A stretch of 64,000 nucleotides of DNA, taken from JACPUX01 sp964517465 (GTDB lineage: Bacteria > Pseudomonadota > Gammaproteobacteria > Burkholderiales > Casimicrobiaceae). Position numbers and translations under genes: made by a program. This document shows positions 51,117 through 59,107 of this stretch, piece by piece (position 1 is the stretch's first letter; the number at the start of each line of letters is the position of its first letter). The notes beneath the pieces were generated by a model that searched no databases, was not told the origin of the DNA, and saw nothing but the letters and a program-made list of their open reading frames with translations. Where the stretch lies: assembly GCA_964517465.1 (NCBI GenBank), contig CAZFEK010000018.1, forward strand, positions 10,483 to 74,482, read 5' to 3'.

Positions 51117-52829
51117 TCAGTGTCGAGCGAGGCTCAAGAGTTGGCTCGCGACCTCAGTGACCGGCACTTTGCTTGCGGTCGTTTCCCGGCGAGCCTGCAC
51201 TTCCACCATGCCCTCTTTGAGCCCGCGCTCTCCGATGGTTACGCGCAGCGGGATGCCGATCAATTCGAGGTCGGCAAACATCACGCCAGGGCGCTCGTCG
51301 CGGTCGTCGAGAAAGACCTCGACCCCTGCGTCCGCAAGTTGCTGATAAAGCCGGTCGGCAGCTTCTTTGACCAAGGCGTTGCGGCCATATGCGACCGGTG
51401 CGATGGCGACTGCGAAAGGCGCCATGGGCGTGGGCCAAACGATGCCCTTGTCGTCGAAATTTTGCTCGATCGCGGCTGCCACCACGCGCGTGACGCCGAT
51501 GCCGTAGCAGCCCATTTCGATGGCGCGCGCCTGCCCTGCTTCATCGAGGTAAGTTGCGCCCATGGCGGTGGAGTATTTGGTTCCGAGGGCAAAGACGTGT
51601 CCCACCTCGATGCCGCGGCAGATTTCCAATGTGCCCTTGCCGTCCGGGCTGGGGTCGCCGGCGACGACATTGCGAATATCTGCTACGAGGTTCGGTTCGC
51701 GCGCATCGCGCCCGAAGTTGACACCCGTGAGGTGGTAGTCGCCCTCGTTGGCGCCGCAGACGAAATCGCTCATCGCCGCGACCGTGCGATCGACGATCAG
51801 CGGCAAGTCGTCAGGAATACCCACCGGCCCCAAGTAACCCGGCGGTCCGCCGACCGCAGCGCGGATTTCCTCGTCGCTCGCCCAGCGAAAACCTTCCAAA
51901 CCGGGAAGCTTGGCCGTCTTTATTTCATTGAGATTGTGGTCTCCGCGTATCAGCAGCATGTGTACCTTGTCCTGCGCCCACAACATGATGCACTTGACCG
52001 TGCGCGCCAAGGGAAGTTCGAGCAACTCGGCCACCTCCTCGCAACTCGACTTGCCCGGCGTGGGCACCTTGCGCAGGGTTTCGGCCGGTGCGGCGCGGGG
52101 CTTGGCGGGCGCCAGCGCTTCCGCGAGTTCGACGTTCGCGGCGTAATCCGATTGCGGGCAAAAGGCGATCGCGTCTTCGCCCGAGTCGGCGAGCACCTGG
52201 AACTCATGCGAGGCGCTACCGCCTATGGCCCCGGTATCGGCCGCTACCGCCCGAAACTTGAGCCCCAGGCGCGAAAAGATGCGCTCATAGGCGTGGTACA
52301 TGCCTTGGTAGCTCTTGAGCATGCCCTCCTTGTCGACGTCAAAGGAATAGGCGTCTTTCATGATGAACTCGCGCGAGCGCATGACGCCGAAGCGGGGGCG
52401 GATTTCATCGCGAAATTTGGTTTGGATCTGGTAAAAATTCACCGGCAGTTGGCGATAGCTGCTGATCTCCTTGCGCACCACGTCGGTGATAACTTCCTCG
52501 TGGGTGGGGCCAAAACAGAAGTTGCGCTCATGCCGGTCCTTGATGCGCAGCATTTGCGGGCCGAAGACATCCCAGCGGCCAGTCTCTTGCCAAAGTTCGG
52601 CCGGGTGCACCGCGGGCATCAAGAGCTCCAGCGCGCCGGCGCGGTTCATTTCCTCGCGAATGATGTTCTCCACCTTGCGCAACACGCGCAGCCCCAAGGG
52701 CATCCAGGTGTAAATGCCGCTTCCCAAGCGTTTGATGAGGCCCGCGCGCAGCATCAGTTTCTGGCTGACGATCTCCGCTTCGGCGGGCGCCTCTTTGAGT
52801 GTGGAAAGAAAGAACTGCGTGGCTTTCAT
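51117..52829 (-). CDS. proS: prolyl-tRNA synthetase
   Basis: 570 aa from the ATG at 52829, where the ProS family begins (MKATQFFLSTLKEAPAEAEIVSQKLM). Class II motifs: motif 1 GLRVLRKVENIIREEMNRAG, motif 2 FRDEIRPRFGVMRSREFIMKDAYSF, motif 3 CYGIGVTRVVAAAIEQ. The YbaK-like editing insert (KVPTPGKSSCEEVAELLELPLARTVKCIMLW) is present, as in bacterial-type ProS. Charges tRNA-Pro, one of which is encoded just upstream. A terminator follows the tRNA, so proS needs read-through or its own promoter. Confidence 0.97.
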   Translation of the reverse strand: MKATQFFLSTLKEAPAEAEIVSQKLMLRAGLIKRLGSGIYTWMPLGLRVLRKVENIIREEMNRAGALELLMPAVHPAELWQETGRWDVFGPQMLRIKDRHERNFCFGPTHEEVITDVVRKEISSYRQLPVNFYQIQTKFRDEIRPRFGVMRSREFIMKDAYSFDVDKEGMLKSYQGMYHAYERIFSRLGLKFRAVAADTGAIGGSASHEFQVLADSGEDAIAFCPQSDYAANVELAEALAPAKPRAAPAETLRKVPTPGKSSCEEVAELLELPLARTVKCIMLWAQDKVHMLLIRGDHNLNEIKTAKLPGLEGFRWASDEEIRAAVGGPPGYLGPVGIPDDLPLIVDRTVAAMSDFVCGANEGDYHLTGVNFGRDAREPNLVADIRNVVAGDPSPDGKGTLEICRGIEVGHVFALGTKYSTAMGATYLDEAGQARAIEMGCYGIGVTRVVAAAIEQNFDDKGIVWPTPMAPFAVAIAPVAYGRNALVKEAADRLYQQLADAGVEVFLDDRDERPGVMFADLELIGIPLRVTIGERGLKEGMVEVQARRETTASKVPVTEVASQLLSLARH

Positions 52830-52920
52830 GTTCTGCGGCCCCGAAAAAGACACTTTGGTCGAGATGTTCCGACTCGAAGGCAAGGCCATGGGCTGCTTGC
52901 CAAGGAACAACACGTCGCTC

Positions 52921-52951
52921 AAAAAACAAAGAGGCCGGACAAGCCGGCCTC
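52921..52951 (-). terminator. intrinsic terminator between tRNA-Pro and proS
   Basis: GAGGCCGG and CCGGCCTC around ACAAG, followed on the minus strand by TTTGTTTTTT. Strong; ends the tRNA-Pro transcript about 90 bases before proS. Confidence 0.88.
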
Positions 52952-52961
52952 CCTTTTAAGC

Positions 52962-53038
<77 letters not shown>

Positions 53039-53059
53039 AAGCGCGCAATTATACCCGGT

Positions 53060-53440
53060 TCAGGCCGTTTGCGTCAGCAGCGTGCGTATCGCCAAGAGTT
53101 CCTGGCGTAGAAAACCGAGTCCGCTAGGCTCGTCGCGTGCCTCCGGCTCGGGCGCGGGAGCCGCCGAACGCAAATCTTCATCCTCCAGGCGATGACGCGC
53201 GCCGTTGATGGTGAAGCCCTGTTCGTAGAGCAAATCGCGAATCCGCCGCACCAGCAGCACTTCGTGGTGCTGGTAGTAGCGCCGATTGCCGCGCCGCTTG
53301 ACCGGTTTCAATTGGGTGAATTCCTGTTCCCAATAACGCAGCACGTGCGGCTTGACCGCGCATAGCTCGCTCACCTCACCGATGGTGAAGTAGCGCTTTG
53401 CGGGTATGGGCGGCAGATCAGGCCTGCTGGCTTCGCTCAT
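53060..53440 (-). CDS. MerR family regulator (MlrA/HTH_17 type)
   Basis: 126 aa. MerR HTH at the N-terminus: YFTIGEVSELCAVKPHVLRYWEQEFTQLKPVKRRGNRRYYQHHEVLLVRRIRDLLYEQGFTINGARHRL. Short C-terminus with no clear sensor cysteines. This gene follows ihfA in many Beta- and Gammaproteobacteria and is of unknown target. Starts 23 bases inside ihfA's end. Confidence 0.93.
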   Translation of the reverse strand: MSEASRPDLPPIPAKRYFTIGEVSELCAVKPHVLRYWEQEFTQLKPVKRRGNRRYYQHHEVLLVRRIRDLLYEQGFTINGARHRLEDEDLRSAAPAPEPEARDEPSGLGFLRQELLAIRTLLTQTA

Positions 53441-53726
53441 GGTTATCCGCCTCTACCATGGCCTTGAGCTTCTGGCTGGCATGAAAGGTCACCACACGCC
53501 TAGCCGTGATGGGTATTTCTTCGCCGGTCTTGGGATTGCGTCCGGGCCGCTGCGGTTTGGCGCGCAACTGGAAATTGCCGAAGCCAGACAGCTTGACGCT
53601 ATCTCCGGCCTCCAAGGCCTTGCGAATCTCCTCGAAGAAACATTCCACCATGTCTTTCGATTCGCGCTTGTTGAGGCCCAGGCGTTCAAAAAGAAGGTCG
53701 GCCAGTTCCGCTTTGGTGAGCGTCAT
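53418..53726 (-). CDS. ihfA: integration host factor subunit alpha
   Basis: 102 aa, HU/IHF fold. MTLTKAELADLLFERLGLNKRESKDMVECFFEEI, then the beta-ribbon arm GFGNFQLRAKPQRPGRNPKTGEEIPITARRVVTFHASQKLK. Pairs with IhfB to bend DNA. Two bases after pheT, as in E. coli. Confidence 0.97.
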   Translation of the reverse strand: MTLTKAELADLLFERLGLNKRESKDMVECFFEEIRKALEAGDSVKLSGFGNFQLRAKPQRPGRNPKTGEEIPITARRVVTFHASQKLKAMVEADNHERSQQA

Positions 53727-53728
53727 GT

Positions 53729-56092
53729 TCAGTCCTGCGATCTGAGCTTGGCGTTGAATTGTTCTTTCGCGACGCCGAGCAACTCCTCTTTGACGGCGTC
53801 GACATCCTGATCTGTCAAAGTCTTTTGAGTATCTTGCATAAGCACAAGAATTGCAAGGCTTTTCTTCCCCGATGGAAGGCCTTGACCGCGATAGACGTCA
53901 AATAGCGTGATCTCGCTCACGACCTCCGGCCGGACCAGGCGCAAGGCGCCGAGGAGACGCTCGGCAGCCAGCGTTTCGTCCACTTCGAGGGCCAAGTCCC
54001 GCCGCACGGGTGGAAACTTGGACGGGCTCTGGCCTGCGGGCTCGGGCTGAGCCATCAAGGCGGCGAGGTCGAGTTCGGCGACGACCGGCGCTGACGCGAG
54101 TTCGAAACGCTGCAGCCACTGCGGGTGCAGTTCGCCCAGCCAGCCGATGGTTTGGCCGTCCAAGCTAACCCGTGCGCTGCGCCCAGGGTGCAGCGCGGGG
54201 TGCTGGGCCGCCTCGGTAGTGAGGCGTCGCGGCCAGACTAGGGCTTCGAGGTCGCCTTTGAGGTCGAAGAAATCGGCTTTCTGCGCCCGTATGCCCCACT
54301 GCAGGGGCGCCGCGGCACCGTAGGCCAGGAGGCCCAGGCGCTGGGGTTGTGCGATCGCGCTGCCGGTGCCCAGGAAACAACGGCCGATTTCAAAAATGCG
54401 CACCCGCTCTTGCTTGCGGTTGAGGTTTTGCTTCAAACAATCGATCAAGCTGCCGATCAAACTCGATCGCATGACATTCATCTGGCTGGCGATGGGATTC
54501 AACACTGCGATGGGGTGCTGATTGCCGCCGAGAGTGCGCTCCCATTCCTCCGGAACGAAGGAATAGGTGATCACTTCCTGGAAGTCGCGGGTGGCCAGGG
54601 CCCGCGCCAAACGGGAAACCGGCCGGGCCGTTTCGGGCTGGGGCAGAGCCCGGTTGGCACCCTTGGCGGGCTGGGCCGGGATGCGATCGAAGCCGTAGAT
54701 GCGGGCCACTTCTTCGATATAGTCCTCTTCAATGGCCAAATCGAAGCGGTAGGAAGGGGGCCTCACCCAGAAATCCCCATTCTCCTGTTCCACACCCAAA
54801 TCGAGGCGCCGGAAAATGTCCGCGATGGTCGCCGCGTCGATATCGATGCCCAGAATGCGATTCACCCGCTCCGGGCGAACGCGCACTGGTTCGCGCTTGG
54901 GCCCGTCCAGCCGATGGTCTTCGAGCGGGCCGGCATCGCCGCCGCAAATGGCGAGCACCAGTTCGGTGGCGCGTTCTATCCCCGCAACGGCGCTTTCGTA
55001 ATCGACACCGCGCTCGAAGCGGTGCGCCGCATCGGAAAGCACTCCGATCCGGCGCCCGCGACCAGCGATGGCGTCGGGCGGGAAAAAGGCCGACTCCAAG
55101 AACACGCTGGTGGTGGTGTCGCTGCAGGCCGTCGTGGCGCCGCCCATCACGCCGCCGAGGCCGATCGAACCTGAGGCATCGGTTATCGCGACCATGTCGC
55201 GCTCGACGGTGATGGTTTGGCCGTTTAGCAGTTCGAGCTTTTCTTGCCCGTCGCCCCAGCGGACCACGATTTCTCCTTGCAGCTTGGCCAAGTCGTAGGC
55301 GTGCAAGGGTCGATTGAGTTCCAGCATGACGTAGTTGGTCACGTCGACCAGGGCCGAGATCGAACGCTGGCCGCTGCGCGCCAGGCGCTGCTTCATCCAT
55401 TCCGGCGTTGGCGCCAGCGGATCGACGCCGCGGATCACTCGGCCGGCAAAACGCCCGCAGGCCGCCGGGTCGGTCAAACGGACGGGAAAACGCGCTTGCC
55501 CTTGCACGGGGTTGATTTTGACGCTGACCGGAGTCCAGGGTGTGCTGGTGATTGCGGCCACTTCGCGGGCGATGCCTTGCACCCCCAAACAATCGGCGCG
55601 ATTGGGCGTGAGCTTGATGGTGAAGGAATGATCATCGAGGGCGAGGTAAGCCCGCAGATCCTGCCCGACGGGCGCATCGGCGGGCAACTCCAGCAGACCC
55701 GCCGCATCCTCGGAAATGCCCAATTCTCGCGCTGAGCAAAGCATGCCGAAAGACTCCACGCCGCGCATGGCGGCCTTGGCAATGGTGAGCCCGGGAAGCT
55801 TGGCGCCTATCGTCGCGCACGGAACGCGCAAGCCCGCGGCAGCATTCGGTGCGCCGCAGACGATCGGAAGGAGCGCGCTTGCGCCCACATCGACCTTGCA
55901 AACGCGCAGCCGGTCGGCGTTTGGATGAGGAGCGACTTCGCGGATCTCGGCCACCACAACGCCAGAAAAAACACCGGCGACGGGTTTTACGTCTTCCACT
56001 TCGAGCCCCGCCATGGTGAGTGCGTGCGCAAGCTCGTTTGTGTCGAGCGGCGGATTGACAAGGCTACGCAGCCAGTGTTCCGAGAATTGCAT
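53729..56092 (-). CDS. pheT: phenylalanyl-tRNA synthetase beta subunit
   Basis: 787 aa. N-terminal EMAP/OB tRNA-binding domain (VVVAEIREVAPHPNADRLRVCKVDVG), B3/B4 editing region (IGVLSDAAHRFERGVDYE), B5, and C-terminal anticodon-binding FDX-ACB (FPPVRRDLALEVDETLAAERLLGAL). Forms alpha2-beta2 with PheS. Normally directly behind pheS, but here separated from it by about 740 bases of REP-type repeats and an assembly gap. Confidence 0.97.
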   Translation of the reverse strand: MQFSEHWLRSLVNPPLDTNELAHALTMAGLEVEDVKPVAGVFSGVVVAEIREVAPHPNADRLRVCKVDVGASALLPIVCGAPNAAAGLRVPCATIGAKLPGLTIAKAAMRGVESFGMLCSARELGISEDAAGLLELPADAPVGQDLRAYLALDDHSFTIKLTPNRADCLGVQGIAREVAAITSTPWTPVSVKINPVQGQARFPVRLTDPAACGRFAGRVIRGVDPLAPTPEWMKQRLARSGQRSISALVDVTNYVMLELNRPLHAYDLAKLQGEIVVRWGDGQEKLELLNGQTITVERDMVAITDASGSIGLGGVMGGATTACSDTTTSVFLESAFFPPDAIAGRGRRIGVLSDAAHRFERGVDYESAVAGIERATELVLAICGGDAGPLEDHRLDGPKREPVRVRPERVNRILGIDIDAATIADIFRRLDLGVEQENGDFWVRPPSYRFDLAIEEDYIEEVARIYGFDRIPAQPAKGANRALPQPETARPVSRLARALATRDFQEVITYSFVPEEWERTLGGNQHPIAVLNPIASQMNVMRSSLIGSLIDCLKQNLNRKQERVRIFEIGRCFLGTGSAIAQPQRLGLLAYGAAAPLQWGIRAQKADFFDLKGDLEALVWPRRLTTEAAQHPALHPGRSARVSLDGQTIGWLGELHPQWLQRFELASAPVVAELDLAALMAQPEPAGQSPSKFPPVRRDLALEVDETLAAERLLGALRLVRPEVVSEITLFDVYRGQGLPSGKKSLAILVLMQDTQKTLTDQDVDAVKEELLGVAKEQFNAKLRSQD

Positions 56093-56160
56093 GGTCGAAA
56101 TCCTTTAGCGTGAAGGTCGCGAAGCAAGGCGAGGATGTGTGCTCTTATTACCGTGAAGGG

Positions 56161-56790
56161 ACGGTGGCGAGAGCTGAAGCGCTGCGATTGCCGGGTAGGA
56201 GCGGCCTTGGCCGCGACCCAACAACGGTGAGGCGCCTGGCGCTGCGTTCGCGGGCAAGCCCGCTCCTACCAACCCTTGGCCTTGGCCGCGATAGGACGGT
56301 GGCGAGAGCTGAAGCGCTGCGATTGCCGGGTAGGAGCGGCCTNNNNNNNNNNNNNNNNNNNNNNNNNNNNNNNNNNNNNNNNNNNNNNNNNNNNNNNNNN
56401 NNNNNNNNNNNNNNNNNNNNNNNNNNNNNNNNNNNNNNNNNNGCGATAGGACGGTGGCGAGAGCTGAAGCGCTGCGATTGCCGGGTAGGAGCGGCCTTGG
56501 CCGCGACCCAACAACGGTGAGGCGCCTGGCGCTGCGTTCGCGGGCAAGCCCGCTCCTACCAACCCTTGGCCTTGGCCGCGATAGGACGGTGGCGAGAGCT
56601 GAAGCGCTGCGATTGCCGGGTAGGAGCGGCCTCGGCCGCGACCCAACAACGGTGAGGCGCCTGGCGTTGCGTTTGCGGGCAAGCCCGCTCCTACCAACCC
56701 TTGGCCTTGGCCGCGACCCAACAACGGTGAGGTGCCCGGCGCTGCGTTCGCGGGCGAGCCCGCTCTTGCCAGCCCGCAGCCGTGGTGAAG
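56161..56790. repeat. 135-bp REP-type tandem array interrupted by assembly gap
   Basis: Copies start (ACGGTGGCGA) at 56161 and 56296, and after the gap at 56451 and 56586; the last unit is followed by a partial one. The period is 135 on each side. Each unit has opposed palindromes GTAGGAGCGGCCTTGGCCGC and TCGCGGGCAAGCCCGCTCCT, the same two found at 40096-40255. Copies are nearly identical except for a more diverged last copy. The N run replaces an unknown number of units. Confidence 0.94.
56343..56442. other. assembly gap of 100 N
   Basis: Exactly 100 unresolved bases inside the tandem array; the round size suggests a scaffolding placeholder, so the real length is unknown. Confidence 0.99.
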
Positions 56791-56833
56791 ACGGGAACCG
56801 TTCATTTTCCGTTGCCGTGCAAATCCATCGAGC

Positions 56834-57817
56834 TCAGGCAAATTGGCGCAGAAAACGCAGGTCATTTTCAAAGAACAGCCGCAGGTCGTTGATGCCATAA
56901 CGCAGCATGGCGATGCGCTCCAAGCCCATGCCGAAAGCAAAACCCTGCCAGTTTTCCGGGTCGATGCCCACTTGTTTCAGCACGTTGGGATGCACTTGGC
57001 CCGAGCCGGCGATTTCCAGCCAACCGTCGCCGAAGCTCATGTCGATCTCCGCCGATGGTTCGGTGAAGGGAAAGAAGGAAGGCCGGAAGCGCACTTGCAA
57101 GTCGTCGCGTTCGAAGAACTTGCGCAGGAATTCAGCAATCACGCCCTTGAGGTCGGCGAAGCTCACCTCGCGGTCGATCCACAGCCCTTCGATTTGGTGG
57201 AACATGGGCGAATGCGTGGCGTCGCTGTCCACGCGATACACCCGCCCCGGCGCGATCACCTTTACCGGCGGCGGATTGGTTTCCATGTAGCGCACTTGCA
57301 CTGGCGAGGTGTGGGTGCGCAGCAAGAGCCCGCCATCGACGTAAAAAGTGTCGTGCATCGAGCGCGCCGGGTGATTCTCGGGTGTGTTTAGGGCGGTGAA
57401 GTTGTGGAAGTCGTCTTCGATTTCCGGCCCTTCGGCGACCGCAAAACCCATCGAGGCAAAGATGGCGGTGGCGCGTTCCAGCGCGCGGGAGAGCGGATGT
57501 AACCCGCCCGATCCCATGCCGCGGCCCGGCAAGGTGACGTCCAGCGCTTCCGCAGCGAGCTGTGCCGCCATTCTGGCTTGGGCCAGGGCTTCGCGCCGGG
57601 CGACTAGGGCCGCCTCGATGGCGCTTTTGGCCTCGTTGATGCGGGCGCCGGCTGCGGCGCGCTCATCGGGCGGGAGCTTGCCCAGGGTCTTGAGTAGCTC
57701 GGTGAGCGATCCGGTCTTGCCGAGGTATTTTGCCTTGGCATTCTCCAGGGCCGCGGGGTCGGCACTGGCGGTGAAATCCGCGTTGGCGTGGGAAACGAGC
57801 TGTTCCAATCCTTGCAT
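56834..57817 (-). CDS. pheS: phenylalanyl-tRNA synthetase alpha subunit
   Basis: 327 aa. Class II catalytic core: HPLSRALERATAIFASMGFAVAEGPEIEDDFHNFTALNTPENHPARSMHDTFY (motif 1 to Phe pocket), LLRTHTSPVQVRYME, GRVYRVDSDATHSPMFHQIEGLWID, and motif 3 AFGMGLERIAMLRYGI. N-terminal coiled coil 1-85. Full length. Downstream it is separated from pheT by the repeat array; upstream an intrinsic terminator lies between rplT and this gene. Confidence 0.97.
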   Translation of the reverse strand: MQGLEQLVSHANADFTASADPAALENAKAKYLGKTGSLTELLKTLGKLPPDERAAAGARINEAKSAIEAALVARREALAQARMAAQLAAEALDVTLPGRGMGSGGLHPLSRALERATAIFASMGFAVAEGPEIEDDFHNFTALNTPENHPARSMHDTFYVDGGLLLRTHTSPVQVRYMETNPPPVKVIAPGRVYRVDSDATHSPMFHQIEGLWIDREVSFADLKGVIAEFLRKFFERDDLQVRFRPSFFPFTEPSAEIDMSFGDGWLEIAGSGQVHPNVLKQVGIDPENWQGFAFGMGLERIAMLRYGINDLRLFFENDLRFLRQFA

Positions 57818-57867
57818 CGCTTGGCTCTCCGGCCGGAGATTGAGGTTCGCTCCGGGAAAAGTTGGGC

Positions 57868-57894
57868 AAAAAAAAGGGAGGCGTTTGCCTCCCT
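57868..57894 (-). terminator. intrinsic terminator between rplT and pheS
   Basis: GGGAGGC and GCCTCCC around GTTT, followed on the minus strand by eight T. It ends most infC-rpmI-rplT transcripts; read-through or attenuation would be needed for pheS, as known for pheST of E. coli. There is no space for a leader peptide between rplT and the hairpin. Confidence 0.88.
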
Positions 57895-57910
57895 CACTGT
57901 CTCGGAGTGC

Positions 57911-58267
57911 TCAGGCCAGAGAGGCTTTGGCCTGCTCCGCCAATTTGCTAAACGCAGTCTTGTCGTGCACCGCCAAATCGGCGAGCACTTTGCGATCGAT
58001 TTCGATGGCGGCCTTTTTCAGGCCGTTCATGAACACGCTGTAGGAGAGTCCCAGTTCACGCGCTGCGGCATTGATACGGGCAATCCACAAGGCGCGGAAT
58101 TCGCGTTTCTTCGTGCGGCGATCGCGGTAGGCATATTGCCCGGCGCGCATCACCGCTTCTTTGGCGACGCGGTACACATTGCCACGGCGGCCGCGGAAAC
58201 CTTTGGCTTGATCAAGAACCTTCTTGTGTCGCGCGCGGGCGGTTACGCCACGTTTTACTCTTGGCAT
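57911..58267 (-). CDS. rplT: 50S ribosomal protein L20
   Basis: 118 aa. MPRVKRGVTARARHKKVLDQAKGFRGRRGNVYRVAKEAVMRAGQYAYRDRRTKKREFRALWIARINAA is diagnostic. L20 is essential for early 50S assembly and usually represses its own operon. 12 bases after rpmI. Confidence 0.98.
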   Translation of the reverse strand: MPRVKRGVTARARHKKVLDQAKGFRGRRGNVYRVAKEAVMRAGQYAYRDRRTKKREFRALWIARINAAARELGLSYSVFMNGLKKAAIEIDRKVLADLAVHDKTAFSKLAEQAKASLA

Positions 58268-58279
58268 GGTCGGCTCCTT

Positions 58280-58477
58280 TTACGCGTAGGGCATCATGGC
58301 GTGGACGGACTTCACGTTGGTTTCGTGAATTTCCGCCGGACCGCGCAGATGGCGCTTGTTCTTGGTGGTCTTCTTGGTGAGGATGTGGCGCTTGAACGCC
58401 TGCGAGCGCTTGATGCTGCCGCTGCCGCGCACTTTGAAGCGCTTGGCGGCACCGCTCTTGGTTTTCATCTTGGGCAT
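58280..58477 (-). CDS. rpmI: 50S ribosomal protein L35
   Basis: 65 aa. MPKMKTKSGAAKRFKVRGSGSIKRSQAFKRHILTKKTTKNKRHLRG is typical. Located between infC and rplT. The 84-base infC-rpmI spacer contains a CTCT/GAGAG stem that could belong to an L20-responsive leader. Confidence 0.98.
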   Translation of the reverse strand: MPKMKTKSGAAKRFKVRGSGSIKRSQAFKRHILTKKTTKNKRHLRGPAEIHETNVKSVHAMMPYA

Positions 58478-58561
58478 AACGAACTTCCTAAGTTTGCCGC
58501 AACAGGTGCTCTCGGAAAAGAGAGGCTTTTTGACCCGTCGCCGGCTTGTAAGGGTGATGTT

Positions 58562-59083
58562 TCAGTGCTTCTTCTTGGGAGCCAGCATCATCACCATCTG
58601 TCGGCCCTCAAGCTTGGGAAACTGCTCGACCACGCAATGCGGATCGAGATCGTCGCGGATACGTTCCAATAGCTTTACCCCGAACTCCTGATGGGCCATT
58701 TCACGGCCCCGGAAGCGCAGCGTCACCTTCGCTTTGTCGCCTTCGGTGAGGAAGCGGACCAGGTTGCGCAACTTGATCTGGTAGTCGCCCTCATCGGTTC
58801 CAGGCCGGAATTTCACTTCCTTTACCTGGATCTGCTTCAGCTTGAGCTTGGCTTCGTGCTGCTTCTTGGCTTCGCGGTACTTGAACTTGCCGAAATCCAT
58901 CAGCTTGCAAACGGGCGGCTTGGCCATGGGCGCGATCTCGACGAGATCGACTTCCAGTTCTTCGGCCTTGGCCATCGCTTCCGAAAGCTTGACGATTCCG
59001 AGCTGTTCTCCCTCTGCTCCAATCAGGCGGATTTCCGGCGCAGTAATCTCGCCATTGATCCGCTGGTCTTTGTCCTGGGCTAT
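58562..59083 (-). CDS. infC: translation initiation factor IF-3
   Basis: 173 aa starting at an ATA codon (59083): AGGAGAGGACG stands directly before ATA-GCC-CAG, and the protein then begins IAQDKDQRINGEITAPEIRLIGAEGEQLGIVKL, the full IF-3 N-terminal domain. The first ATG is 36 codons further in, in the middle of that domain. IF-3 genes typically use rare start codons (ATT in E. coli) that IF-3 itself discriminates against, giving autoregulation. C-terminal domain intact to KKKH. 24 bases after thrS. Confidence 0.95.
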   Translation of the reverse strand: MAQDKDQRINGEITAPEIRLIGAEGEQLGIVKLSEAMAKAEELEVDLVEIAPMAKPPVCKLMDFGKFKYREAKKQHEAKLKLKQIQVKEVKFRPGTDEGDYQIKLRNLVRFLTEGDKAKVTLRFRGREMAHQEFGVKLLERIRDDLDPHCVVEQFPKLEGRQMVMMLAPKKKH

Positions 59084-59107
59084 CGTCCTCTCCTAGACAT
59101 CAAAAAA

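Larger units (their letters stand above)
56093..56833. other. repeat-filled gap between pheS and pheT
   Basis: No gene. Almost all of it is the 135-bp tandem array at 56161-56790 plus a run of 100 N. It splits the usual tight pheST pair. Confidence 0.75.

Noticed and set aside
52830..52922. 31-codon extension of proS
   Set aside because: Starts in the terminator T-tract with TTG; the family start is at 52829.
58478..58561. L20-responsive leader before rpmI
   Set aside because: Only a short CTCT/GAGAG stem was seen; too little to claim a regulated structure.
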